This document shows, piece by piece, positions 1-12,000 of a stretch of DNA of 64,000 nucleotides. This DNA is from Paenibacillus sp. FSL R7-0273 (lineage in GTDB: Bacteria > Bacillota > Bacilli > Paenibacillales > Paenibacillaceae), in the NCBI RefSeq assembly GCF_000758625.1, contig NZ_CP009283.1, positions 3,855,501-3,919,500 of the forward strand. Reading direction: 5' to 3'. The notes under the pieces are model-generated. The model ran no database searches and was not told the origin of the DNA. It saw nothing but the letters and a program-made list of their open reading frames with translations. The first letter of the stretch is position 1. Every line of letters starts with the position of its first letter. Position numbers and translations under genes: made by a program.

Positions 1-3000
1 GGAGATATCGCCTACACGCTATCCGCCGGCAGAAGCCACTTTGCCGAAAGGGCAGCTGTGATCGCTCCCGATCTTCCGGGGCTGGCGGCAGGCCTGCAGC
101 AAAAAACGGATGAGCTGAGCAGCGGGAGCCATTCCGCCACAATCGGTACAGGAAAAAAACGCGGCGGTCCGGAAGATCAGCGCAGACTCGATGAGCGGGT
201 GATCCGGCTTGAGGCGGAATCCGGCCATACAAAGGAAGCCTTTCGGACGGAGCTTGAAGCTATCGCCGGTTTATATCTGGAGGGCTGTGTCTGCGATTGG
301 AGTGTGCTTTACCGCGACCGGCCTTATTTCCGGATTCCGCTGCCGACTTATCCTTTCCGCAGGGACAAATACTGGCTGGAGCTGAAGGCGGCTCAGCCGG
401 AGCAGGCAGCTGTCGCAAATGCAGGCGTATTGCCGCTCGGACCGGTGCTCGACAGCAATTGCTCAACGGTGCATGAACAGTTTTTTCAGAAAAAGCTGAC
501 CGGTGAAGAATTTTATCTGAACGACCATATCGTTTCCGGACACAAGCTTCTTCCCGGCGTCGTCCAGCTGGAAATGGCCTTATCTGCCGCAGCAGCGTCG
601 CTGCCTGGTGTCCATGTCCGCAGTATCAGCGATGTAGTCTGGAGCTATCCTATCCAGCTTGATAAAGGACAAGCCTCTCAAACCGTCCAGATCCATTTGT
701 ATCCCGGAGAGGAGGAGCAGGAGTTAAGCTACGAAATTACCAGCCGGGCTGGTGATGCAACGGTTATCCATAGCCGGGGAAGGATTGCTTATTCCCCGGA
801 ACCTTGCTCCGCTTCCAGGCTAACGTTAGATATCGACAAACTTAGCCGCGGCAAAATGAAGCTCAGCGGATCACAGGTCTACAGAAAATTCAGGCAGCAT
901 CAGCTGGATCTGGGGCCTTCGTTCCAATCCATGACCGAGCTGCTTGCAGGTGAGGCTGAAGCTGTCGCTTTTATTGAACTTCCCCCGCATCTGCAGGGCA
1001 GCTTCACGGAATTTACACTCCATCCAACGATTGTTGACGGCATACTGGAGGCGGTTATCGGTCTTGTAAGCTCCAATGAGAAGATGGAGGGGGAGGTGGC
1101 GCTTCCGTACTCTTTTGAGAAAATGGAAATCTACGGCGAGCTGCCCGCCAACTGCGTATCTTATGTGCGTAAGCTGGATTCCGCCAACGGGGAGCAGGCG
1201 TTTGATGTGCTGCTGGCGGATGAGCGCGGGCAGGTACTGCTGAAATTCTCCCGATTCGTACTGAAGGTGTTCTACCAGGGGAAGCAGCAGCGCGCGGAAG
1301 AGCTCTGTTTCGGTTTCGAGTGGCAGGAAGAAGTAACGGAGGGGCACACTGCGGTTGAAGGAGATATTGTAATCATCACGGGGCAGGAGCAGCTGTACCA
1401 GACGATCATTAATCAGCATCCCGGTAAAGTGTATGTGGTGGAGCCCGGAACGGGATACCGCCGGGACAATGATAGGCATTATTGCATCAACCCCGGGGAA
1501 AAGGCGGATTACACACGTCTGCTGAACGAGCTGAAGCTGGCGGGCTGCACCTTGCAGACGATCCTTTGCGATAGACACGGGGATTCCGGGGACATGAAGA
1601 GTTTGGCGGCGGGAACTTATCTGAGCCAATTATTCCTGGCACAGGCGCTTATGGAAGCTCTACCGAAGCAGCCGGTGCGCGTGATTCAAACCGGATTAAC
1701 AGAGGATCTCATTCCTCCTGAGCTCGGCGCACTCAGCGGATTCAACCGGACGCTCTCACTTGAGAACTCCAGGCTCCAATTCAGCACGCTGTTTATGGAA
1801 AAGGAACGTACGTCTGAGCTTTACCGGCACGTTGCGGGGGAGCTTGGCTCAAAGGCGGCAGAGGTCCGCTACCTGCAAGGAACCCGGTATGTCCGCAGAC
1901 CGTCAGAGTTCGTTTTGCCGGCCCAAGCCGGGCAGCAGGTATCCACCGGCGTTCTGCGCCGGGGAGCTGTATATGTCATCACCGGAGGAACCGGCAAGCT
2001 GGGAATGCTGGTGGCGCGGCATCTGGCCGGAAAGTTCGCGGCAAAGCTGGCGCTGATTGGCCGGTCCGTGCTTCACCCCGAACAGGAGCGGCAGCTTGAT
2101 CTGCTGCGGTCACTCGGTGCCGAGGTGCTGTATGTGCGGGCGGATGTGTCGCAGGAGCATGAAGTACAGTCGGCCTTTTCCAGGATCAGAGAAGCATACG
2201 GCGCCATTCACGGCATTATCCATACGGCGGGGGTAACGCGCGATGCCTTAATCGGCGTTAAAGATGCCGCTGCCTCTGCAGAGGTGCTGGCAGCCAAAAT
2301 TTCCGGGCTTGTTCACCTGGATGAGGCGACCCGGGACGACCGGCTTGAGTTCCTTGCTATCTTCTCATCCATTGCGGCTATTACAGGAAACACCGGACAA
2401 AGCGATTACGGCTTTGCCAATGCGTTCATGGATTATTACGCCGCCAGCCGCAACAGCCTTGCGGATACCGGGCAAAGATTCGGACGTACAGTTTCCATCA
2501 ACTGGCCCTTGTGGAAGGAAGGAGGCATGTCGGTCGATGATCAGACGCTGCTTTTTTTCAAAAATACAATCGGGCTGAAGCCTCTGGAATCGGCGGACGG
2601 ACTGGCCTGCTTTGAGGCTGCACTGAACAGCGGCTGCGGACAGCTGCTTATGCTTCAAGGCAACCGCAAGAAGATCCGGGGCATTCTTGGGCTGGAAGGC
2701 CAAAATGCGGAGAGAACAGCAGAAGCGAGTAAAGCGGACGGCGACTTGCCCCGCAAAGTTCAGGAAACGGTAGCCGATTTGTTCTGCAGGCTCATGAAGC
2801 TGGCTTCTTCTGCCATTCATCCGGATCAGGATCTGAGCGAATACGGCTTCAACTCCATCACATTCACAGATGCCGCCAATGCGGTCAACGATACATTTAA
2901 GGTTAGAATCACACCTGCGGTCTTTTTTGAATATCCGACTGTCCGGGCGCTGGCGGGGTATTTGTGCGAGGGCTACACGGCCGAGCTGACAGATTATTTC

Positions 3001-6000
3001 GGCAAAAGCCGGACGGACATACCTGCCGTGGAACCCGCTATTGATTACTGGCCGGCTAAAGAGGAAGAGGCTGTCCATGCCAAGCGGAGCTGGAAAAGTC
3101 CGGAGGCAGGCCATACCTCAGCACGAAAGCGTGAGCCTATCGCCATTATCGGCGTCAGCGGGGCTATGCCGGGTTCGAAGGATCTGGACACATTCTGGGA
3201 GCATTTAAGCCGGCAAAAGGATCTGATTACGGAAATTCCCGGCAGCCGCTGGGATTACCGCGAGCTGAACCGTCTGCTTGGCGGAAATAAGCCGGTCTCA
3301 AGCTGGGGCGGGTTTATGGAAGAAGCGGACCGGTTCGACCCGGGCTTTTTCAATATCAATCCGCGCGAAGCCGACCTGATGGACCCGCAGCAGCGGATTT
3401 TTCTGGAAACGGTATGGTCCACGATTGAGGACGCCGGCTATAAAGCATCGGCCCTGTCCGGCAAGAAGGTTGGGCTGTTCGTCGGTGTTTCCACCAATGA
3501 TTACAGTACGATTTTGCAGGACAACGATATTGAAATTGAAGCCTATTCATCTACCGGCAGCTCGCACTGTGTGCTTGCCAACCGGATTTCATATCTGTTC
3601 AATTTCCGCGGGCCCAGCGAGCCGATTGACACGGCCTGCTCAAGCAGTCTTGTAGCGGTGCACCGTGCGGTGGAGAGTATCCTCAGCGGCGACTGCGACC
3701 AGGCGATTGCCGGAGGGGTCAATGTAATTGCCGCACCGACACTGCATATTTCCTTCAGCCGGGCCGGGATGCTCTCGCCGGATGGTAGGTGCAAGACCTT
3801 CGACCAAAGCGCCAACGGGTATGTGCGGGGCGAAGGAACCGGAGCTGTGCTGCTCAAGACGCTGAGCCAGGCGGAGGCGGACGGTGATTATATTTATGCG
3901 GTCATCAAGGGGACCGCGATCAATCACGGCGGCAAGGTAAGCTCCCTAACGGTGCCGAATCCGAAAGCCCAGACCGAGGTGCTTGTTGAAGCGTATGGCA
4001 AAGCGGGCTTTTCGCCGGATACGATCGGATATATTGAAGCGCACGGTACGGGGACGAGTCTTGGTGATCCTGTTGAAATCAACGCCCTGAAAAGCGCGTT
4101 CAAGGAGCTGCACCAGCAGCACGGAATGCCCATGACACGGAAACAGTACTGCGGACTTGGCGCAGTCAAGACTAACATAGGGCATCTGGAAGCCGCTGCG
4201 GGTATCGCCGGCATATTGAAGGTTGTACTGGCAATGAAGCACAGGACGCTCCCCGGAAATGTGCATTTCAATGCGCTTAATCCGTACATCGAGCTTGAGG
4301 ATTCGCCGTTTTATATCATGGAGCATACTCAGGAATGGAATCAGATCGGTGATGCGCCAAGGCGTGCGGGGATCAGCTCGTTCGGATTCGGCGGCGTCAA
4401 TGCACATGTCGTGCTGGAAGATTACAATCCTGAATTTGCTGGCGCGCCCGGTAACGGAAGCCGCAATGTAATCGTGCTCTCGGCCAAAACAAAAGTACAG
4501 CTTCGGGAAAAAGCCCGCCGGCTTGCTGCCTATGTAGCAATAAACGGCGAGAAGAGGGCGCTGACGCTACATAACATTGCCTACACGCTGCAAACCGGGC
4601 GGGAGGATATGGCTGAGCGTATAGCATTTGCCGTATCGGATACTAAAGAGCTGGTGCGCCAGCTTGCCGGCTATGCGGATCATCCCGAGCAGGCTCCGGT
4701 ATTCCATGGACATGTGCCCGTATCCGGAGCAAACGCCTCCGTGCAAGCCTTGGACGTCGCAGCTAATGGGTCGGAATCAGCACAGCCTGGAGATACCGAA
4801 AATCTTGAAATGCTTATGGAGCGCTGGCTAACCGGCATAAATGTGGACTGGAGCCCGTTGTATGTGAGACAGAAAGGGCAGCGCATCCCGCTGCCGGTGT
4901 ACCCCTTTGCCAGGGAAATCTGCTGGGCCCGCAAGGAGAACCGCCTCATCGCACCAAAGCTGGCACCTGCCGAAGCTGTTACCGCGCTGCATCCGATGGT
5001 GGACAGCAATGTATCCACAATGGAAGAGGAGAAGTTCCGCAAAACGCTGCGCCTGGAGCAATTTTTCCTGAAGGATCATATTGTGGGCGGCAAAGTCCTG
5101 CTGCCGGGGGTTGCTTATCTGGAGATGGTGCGGGCTGCAGCAGCGTCAGCCGGCATTGTACCGGTAACCGGACTGAGCAAAATCCGCTGGATCAAGGCGA
5201 TTGAACTGGAGAGCGACCGCAAGGACGTGTTTATTACATTCGAGCTGACGGATCAACATGAAGTGGAGTTTCAAGTGTTCAGCGAGTCCGGCAGCGCACG
5301 CATTCTTCATTCCACGGGTAAAGTGCTGAAAGAGGCTCCGGCGGCAGGAGGCTGCATCGATCCTGATTCAATTAAAGCCAGAAGCACTTCCGTGCTGGGA
5401 CATGCCGAATGCTATGACCATATTTTTAAAAATGTCGGGTTTGCTTACGGCCCGGCCTTCAAGGTTACGCAGCAGGCCTACTGTTCCGAGCTTGAGGGAT
5501 TGTCGGAATTATCGCTTCCCGGATATCTGGAGCCGGAATACGGTGATTATGAGCTGCATCCTTCCCTGATTGACGGGGCGGTCCGGTCTGTTTCCTGGGT
5601 CGGTAACCGGACGGACGGGGATCTGACGCTGCGGGTTCCTTTCGCCCTTGACCGCATGGAGCTGCTGGGCACCGTGCCGAAGCAGTGCTACGCCTACGCC
5701 AGACCGTCCGAAGGGACGGCCGGAACCGACGATGAGGGCACTCGCAAATACGATATCCAAATTGCCGGGATAGACGGCCAGGTGGTTGTCCGGCTGCTGG
5801 GCTTTTCCATTAAGCAGTTCAATTCCATTAGCACAGGCGATCAATCGCAGCCGGAGTTGAGGCTGTACGCTCCGGAGTGGGTTGAAACACCGGTCGCAGA
5901 AGCTACGGCAGTACCGGAAGCGCTGCTCATCCTCGGCTCCCCGGCTCTGGCGGTGCAGCTTCGCCGGCAGGCGGCTGCGATAGGTATACAAGAGAACCGC

Positions 6001-9000
6001 TGCATTCTGGTTCACAGCGGAACCGGATACGCCGAGGCCGATAATGGCGATTTCACGATACATCCGGGAAGCGAAGAGGATTACCGTCAGGTGCTTAATG
6101 CCGTGACACGCCGGGGCTTGTCCGTCAGCCATATCCTGCACGCCTGGAATGTGCAGTCCGGGAAGCATGCCGCACAGCACAGCAGTGTTGAAAACAAAGA
6201 AATGCTGAATCACGGGCTTTATTCGCTTCTAAATCTGCTTAAAGCAGCGCCGCAGAAGGACAATTCCCGAATCCGCTGCCTCTACGCCTTCAGTGGTGCT
6301 GATTCACAGCAGCTGCCGCTGCATGAAATGGCAGCCGGCTTTGCCCGCTCCATAGCGGCGGATCACCCGTTGTTTCAGCTTAGCCTTATCCGCATGGACT
6401 CCGGGACAGAGAAGCGGGAAGGGGAGCTGCTGCTCAAGGAGTTGCTCCTGCCGCAGCCGGCAAACGGCACAGAAATTAAACTGGACGGGACAGGCAGGTG
6501 GACAAGGAAGCTTACAGTGCAGGCTCCGCTTCACGACGGTGAAGAAAGCCGTTTAGTACCGGGCGGAGTGTACATCATCACAGGCGGAACAGGCGCGCTT
6601 GGCATGATTGTCGCCTCGAAGCTGGCGGCCCGATACGGGGCTAGGCTTGTGCTTGCCGGAAGGCAGGAGGCCGACGAAAGTGTGCGTACTAAGCTGAAAC
6701 AGCTGCGCGATCTGGGAGCGGAAGCAGTCTATGTCCGGGCAGATGCCGCCGACAGCGGCGATGCCGAACGGCTGATTACGCAAGCAAAAGCAAGCTTCGG
6801 CAGAATTAACGGCATCATTCATTGTGCAGGAATCGGAGAGACGCTTAAGGCTGCCGGCAGCAGTACGGAAGGCTTTTCGCGAATTTTGGCGCCGAAGGTA
6901 GACGGAACGCTGAATCTGGATCTGGCCAGCAGCGGGGAGACGCTTGATCTCTTTATACTCTTCTCCTCTACTTCGGCCGAGATCGGAGATACGGGCGCAG
7001 GCAGCTATGCTGCGGCCAATGCATATATGGACCGCTATGCATTATACCGGAACCGGCTTGCGGCGGAGCACCGGCGCTCCGGCCATACCGTTTCCATCAA
7101 CTGGCCTTTATGGAAGGACGGGCGGTACCGGATGGAGGCGGCGCAGGAACAGGCGCTGGCCAGCTACTACGGCATGCTTCCGCTGGACAGCGATACCGCC
7201 TTCTCGATATTGGAGTCGGCCCTGAAGCAGCAGGCTGCCCAGATCTTTATCGGCTACGGCGACCAGCGCAAAATCGCCCGCACGCTGGGCATCACAGCCC
7301 ATGTTACCGCTGTGGTGGAGAATCACACTTCGTTTATGGAAACAGCAGCCGGTGAAAGTATTGCGCTGGAGGAGCCTCTGCAGGACTATCTGACCACGCT
7401 GCTCGCCAAAACGCTCGGTATTTCCAAGGAAAGATTCAACGCGGATTCCCTGCTGGATGCGTTCGGGCTGGATTCCATTATGATTCTGGAGCTGAATGAA
7501 GCTTTGCAGCAGGAGTTTGCAGGTCTGCCGAACACCTTGTTCTATGAATTCAATACGGTTGCAGCACTGGCCGGGTACTTCATGAAGCATTATCCGGCGC
7601 AGCTGGCAGCGATGTTCCAACCGGTTCAAGCCTATGCTACTACAGCCGCAGCAGTCAATCAAACGGCGGCTGTGGCAGACAAAGCACCCGAGGCGCTCCC
7701 CGTCGGGCGGTTCCGGCCTAAACCGGCCGCGCCGCTCTCTGCAGAGCGTGCCTCTCTAGCCAATCAGCAAATGGATATCGCGGTAATCGGCATGGATGGA
7801 CGGTTCCCGATGGCGGGCAGCGTATCCGAGCTGTGGGAGAATCTGAAGGACGGCCGGGACTGCATTACGGAAATTCCTCCGGACCGCTGGGATTATACCC
7901 GCGACTATGATGCAGAGAAGGGTAAGAAAGGCAAAATCTATACGAAATACGGCGGCTTTATAGACGATGTAGATAAATTTGATCCATTGTTCTTCCAGAT
8001 GACGCCCCGAGATGCCGAGCTTACCGATCCGCAGGAGCGGTTGTTCCTGGAATGCGCCTACCACACGGTGGAAGACGCCGGGTATACGCGTGAGCGGCTG
8101 GCGCGCTCCAAGGTCGGTGTGTTCGTAGGCGTCATGTACGGGCATTACCAGCTCATCGGGACGGAAGGCTATGCCGCGGGCAATCTTGTCGCGCCGAACT
8201 CTTCCTTCGCCTCCATTGCGAACCGGGTATCGTATCTGTTTAATTTTCAGGGGCCAAGCATGGCCGTGGATACCATGTGTTCTTCTTCGCTCACCGCCAT
8301 CCATCTGGCATGTGAAAGCATCCGCAGCGGAGAGAGCGATGCGGCCATTGCGGGCGGCGTGAATGTGACCATACACCGCAACAAATACGTCTTCCTATGC
8401 AGCCAGCGTTTTGCTTCCAGCGAAGGCAAATGCCGCGCCTTCGGCGAAGGCGGCGACGGTTACGTAGCGAGTGAAGGCGTCGGGGCGGTGCTGCTGAAGC
8501 CGCTCCATAAAGCCATCGAGGACGGCGACCACATATATGGCGTCATCAAAGGGACTGCGGTGAATTCCGGCGGCAAAACAAGCGGCTATACTGTGCCGAA
8601 TCCCAACGCCCAGGCAGCAGCAATCGCCGAGGCGCTCCGCAAATCGGGCGTCCATCCGCGCACAATTACCAGTCTTGAGGCTCATGGAACAGGAACCTCC
8701 CTAGGCGATCCGATTGAAATAGCCGGACTGTCCAAAGCATTCGGCCATTACACAGAGGACAGGCAGTTCTGTTCAATCAGCTCGGTCAAGTCCAATATCG
8801 GGCATCTGGAATCGGCGGCAGGGATCGCGTCTGTAGCGAAGGTGATGCTGCAAATGAAGCACAAAATGCTCGCGCCATCCATCCATACGGACGAGTTAAA
8901 CAGCGGCATCCGCTTTGAGGATACACCGTTTTATGTGCAGCGTTCTCTTGAGCGCTGGGAAGAATCTCCCGGCCTTGGAGCAAGGCGGGCGGGTATCAGC

Positions 9001-12000
9001 TCCTTCGGGGCCGGAGGCGCAAATGTCCATCTGATTGCCGAGGAGTTCGTGCCCGGACAGGCTCCAATAGAGCTTGGCGGCAAGCAGTTAATTGTACTGT
9101 CTGCCAAAAATGCTGACCGCCTAACGGAAAAGGTGCGGGATTTACACCGCTTCCTTAGTCAGCCTCTGGACAAGGAATATACGTTGTCCAACATCGCCTT
9201 TACTCTAGGCACAGGCCGTGAGGAGATGGAGGAACGCCTGGCCATTGTCGCCGAATCGCCGGACGAGCTGAAAGCGGCGCTGCAATCCGTTCTGGATGGC
9301 GTCAGCCTTGAAAATGTGTATAAGAACAACACTTTTGCAGCGCTGGAGAGCGGCGCGGCCTTTATCGGCAACACGCCGGAGGATCAGGCCTATATTGCGT
9401 CTTTGGCTGCAAAGAACCGGCTGGAGCGGATCGCAAGACTATGGGTGCTCGGTGCTCCGCTGGATTGGGGCTTAATTTATGGCGATCATCGCCTGCGCAG
9501 AGTCTCGCTCCCGCTGTATCCGTTCGCCAAAGAAAGATATTGGCTGGAATCTGCAAACAGCGGTAGACCTGGAGCTGCCGGCGGCGCAGCAGAGAAGCAG
9601 GCGGTCTCCGCGCTGCATCCCCTGCTCGACAGCAATGTGTCCACACTGCGAGAGCAGAAATTCCGCAAGCGGCTTGCGGTGAGTGAGTTCTTTTTGCGGG
9701 ATCATGTGGTCAATGGGCAAATTCTGCTGCCGGGGGTCGCTTATATTGAAATGGCGAGAGCTGCCGGGGAGATTGCCGGTGAAGCGCAGGTGACTGCCGT
9801 TAAGGATATCGTCTGGCTGAAGCCGGTGGTCATGGCGGAAGATTTCAAGGAGCTTGAAATCGTGCTGGAGCCGGCAGGCAACGGTGTCCGCTATGAAATT
9901 AGCAGCGGCGGCGAAGAGGCTGTCGTGCATTCCAGAGGAACTCTGGCGTTTGAAGAGGATGCTTTGACTGAGGCGGAGCGCCGGTTTGACCTGGATGCCA
10001 TTAGAAGGCGTTGCCTCACCCGCAGAAACAGACAGGAATGCTACGGGCGTATTTTTAAAAACATCGGCTTTGACTACGGCCCGTCCTTCCAGGTTACCGA
10101 TGAGGTGCTGAGCGGAGAACTGGAGACCCTGGCCCGGCTCTCCTTAAATGAAACCTACAGAGACACTCTGCATGAGTTCGTTCTTCATCCGGCTCTGCTG
10201 GACGGGGCAGTACGCTCGGTCGCTGCAGGAAGAGATGAGGACGGCAGAGCCACACATATTCCGTTTTCTCTGGGCAGCACGCGGATTTTTGCCGCGATTC
10301 CTTCCGAATGCTACGTGTATACCCGGGTGAAGGAACAGCCGGGGGATAACAACCAGGGACTTAATATTTTTGATATTTCAATTACGGATCTGGAGGGCAG
10401 GGAACTGGTGCGGCTGGAGGATTTCATCGTCCGTCCATTCGGAGGCAAGACAGAACGCACACAGCCGGAAGAACTGCTATATTACACACCGTTATATGAA
10501 CAAGAACCTCTTGTCCCCGGAACGGCTGCCGGGCCGCGCAACTTGCTTGTGTTCGCGGAGCGGAAGACGGATATCCTGCCCGGCGGGAAGCTGCCGGACG
10601 GTGCCGACGCCTGCATCTGGGTTACGCCCGGCGGGGAATACCGGGGCTGCGACGGAAACAGCCTGGTGATTAATCCCTCCAATGAAGAAGATTACGGCAG
10701 GATGCTGAAGGAGCTTCGGGATATCGGCTTTTACCCGACCCATGTGCTGCACCGCTGGGCATATGCAGAAGCGCCAGTGTCTGCTGAGGACCTGAACGCC
10801 GGCCAAATGGACGGAATGGTGGAAAAGATGCTGCAGTATGGCGCGTTGTCCGTCGTTTATCTGTTCAAAGCCTATATGCATGTGTACGGCCAGCAGCCGC
10901 TGAAGCTGCTGTTCGCCTATAACGGGGAACCTGGCAGCTTTACTGCGTTGCATGAAATGGTGGGCGGCTTTGCGAAGTCCATTATTACGCTCCACCATAA
11001 ATTTCAGATTATTTCCGTTTCGGCGGATCATGCCGCATGGACCGGCAACCACCAAAACGGAGTGTTCTACCAGGAGCTTTTCTCATCCATGGGCACAGGC
11101 CAGACGGAAATCCGCTATGAAGACGGAAAGCGGCTGGTTAGAAAAATCAAGCCGTTGGTGCCTGAAACGGACAGCTTAGAGCCGCTGCCTCTGAAAGAGC
11201 GGGGGGTTTATCTGATTCCCGGCGGAACCGGCGCATTGGGCATGATTTTTGCCAAATATCTGGCGCGCCGCTATAGAGCGAACGTGATATGCGCAGGCAG
11301 ACAGCCGGCAAACCCGCGGACCGAGGCTTTTATGAATGAACTGGGGCAGCTGGGCGGTACAGGCCTATACCTGCAGGCAGATATCTCCAGCACTACGGAG
11401 GTTGAGGCGGTAATGAAGCAGATTGCAGGCCGTTTTGGCAGACTCGACGGCATTATCCACTGTGCGGGAACAGGCGCTTCGCTTCCGGTGACGGAATCTG
11501 ACAGAGAGACAGCCCATAGCGTAATGAGTGCCAAAGTGCAGGGTCTGCTGAACTTGGATCTTTTGAGCAGAGTATTTGATCCGTCTCTCCTGGTCTTATT
11601 CTCTTCCATCTCCGTCGAGCTTGGCGATCTGGGCATCGGCTACTATGCCATGGCGAACAGCTTTATGGACCGCTATGCGCGCATCCGGAATAGTCTTGCT
11701 GCCCAAGGAAAAGTGAACGGCCGGACCCTTTCCATTAACTGGCCGCTATGGAGCGGGGGCGGATTTGAAATTCCGGAGAGTGAATCGGCATTCTACAGCA
11801 CCTATTTAGGAATGAAGACGATGGAAGAAGAGGCCGGTGTTGCCGCTTTCGAAGTATTAATGTGCGGCTTAACGGAAGCCGGCAGTGTCATTGTTGCCGC
11901 CGGCAACAAGAAGAAAATTGGCCAAGCCTTTAAGCTGGAAGCAAGCCGGCCGGGGCTGGCGGCGGATCTGGAGAATAAAGACGCCATTGTGAATATGCTG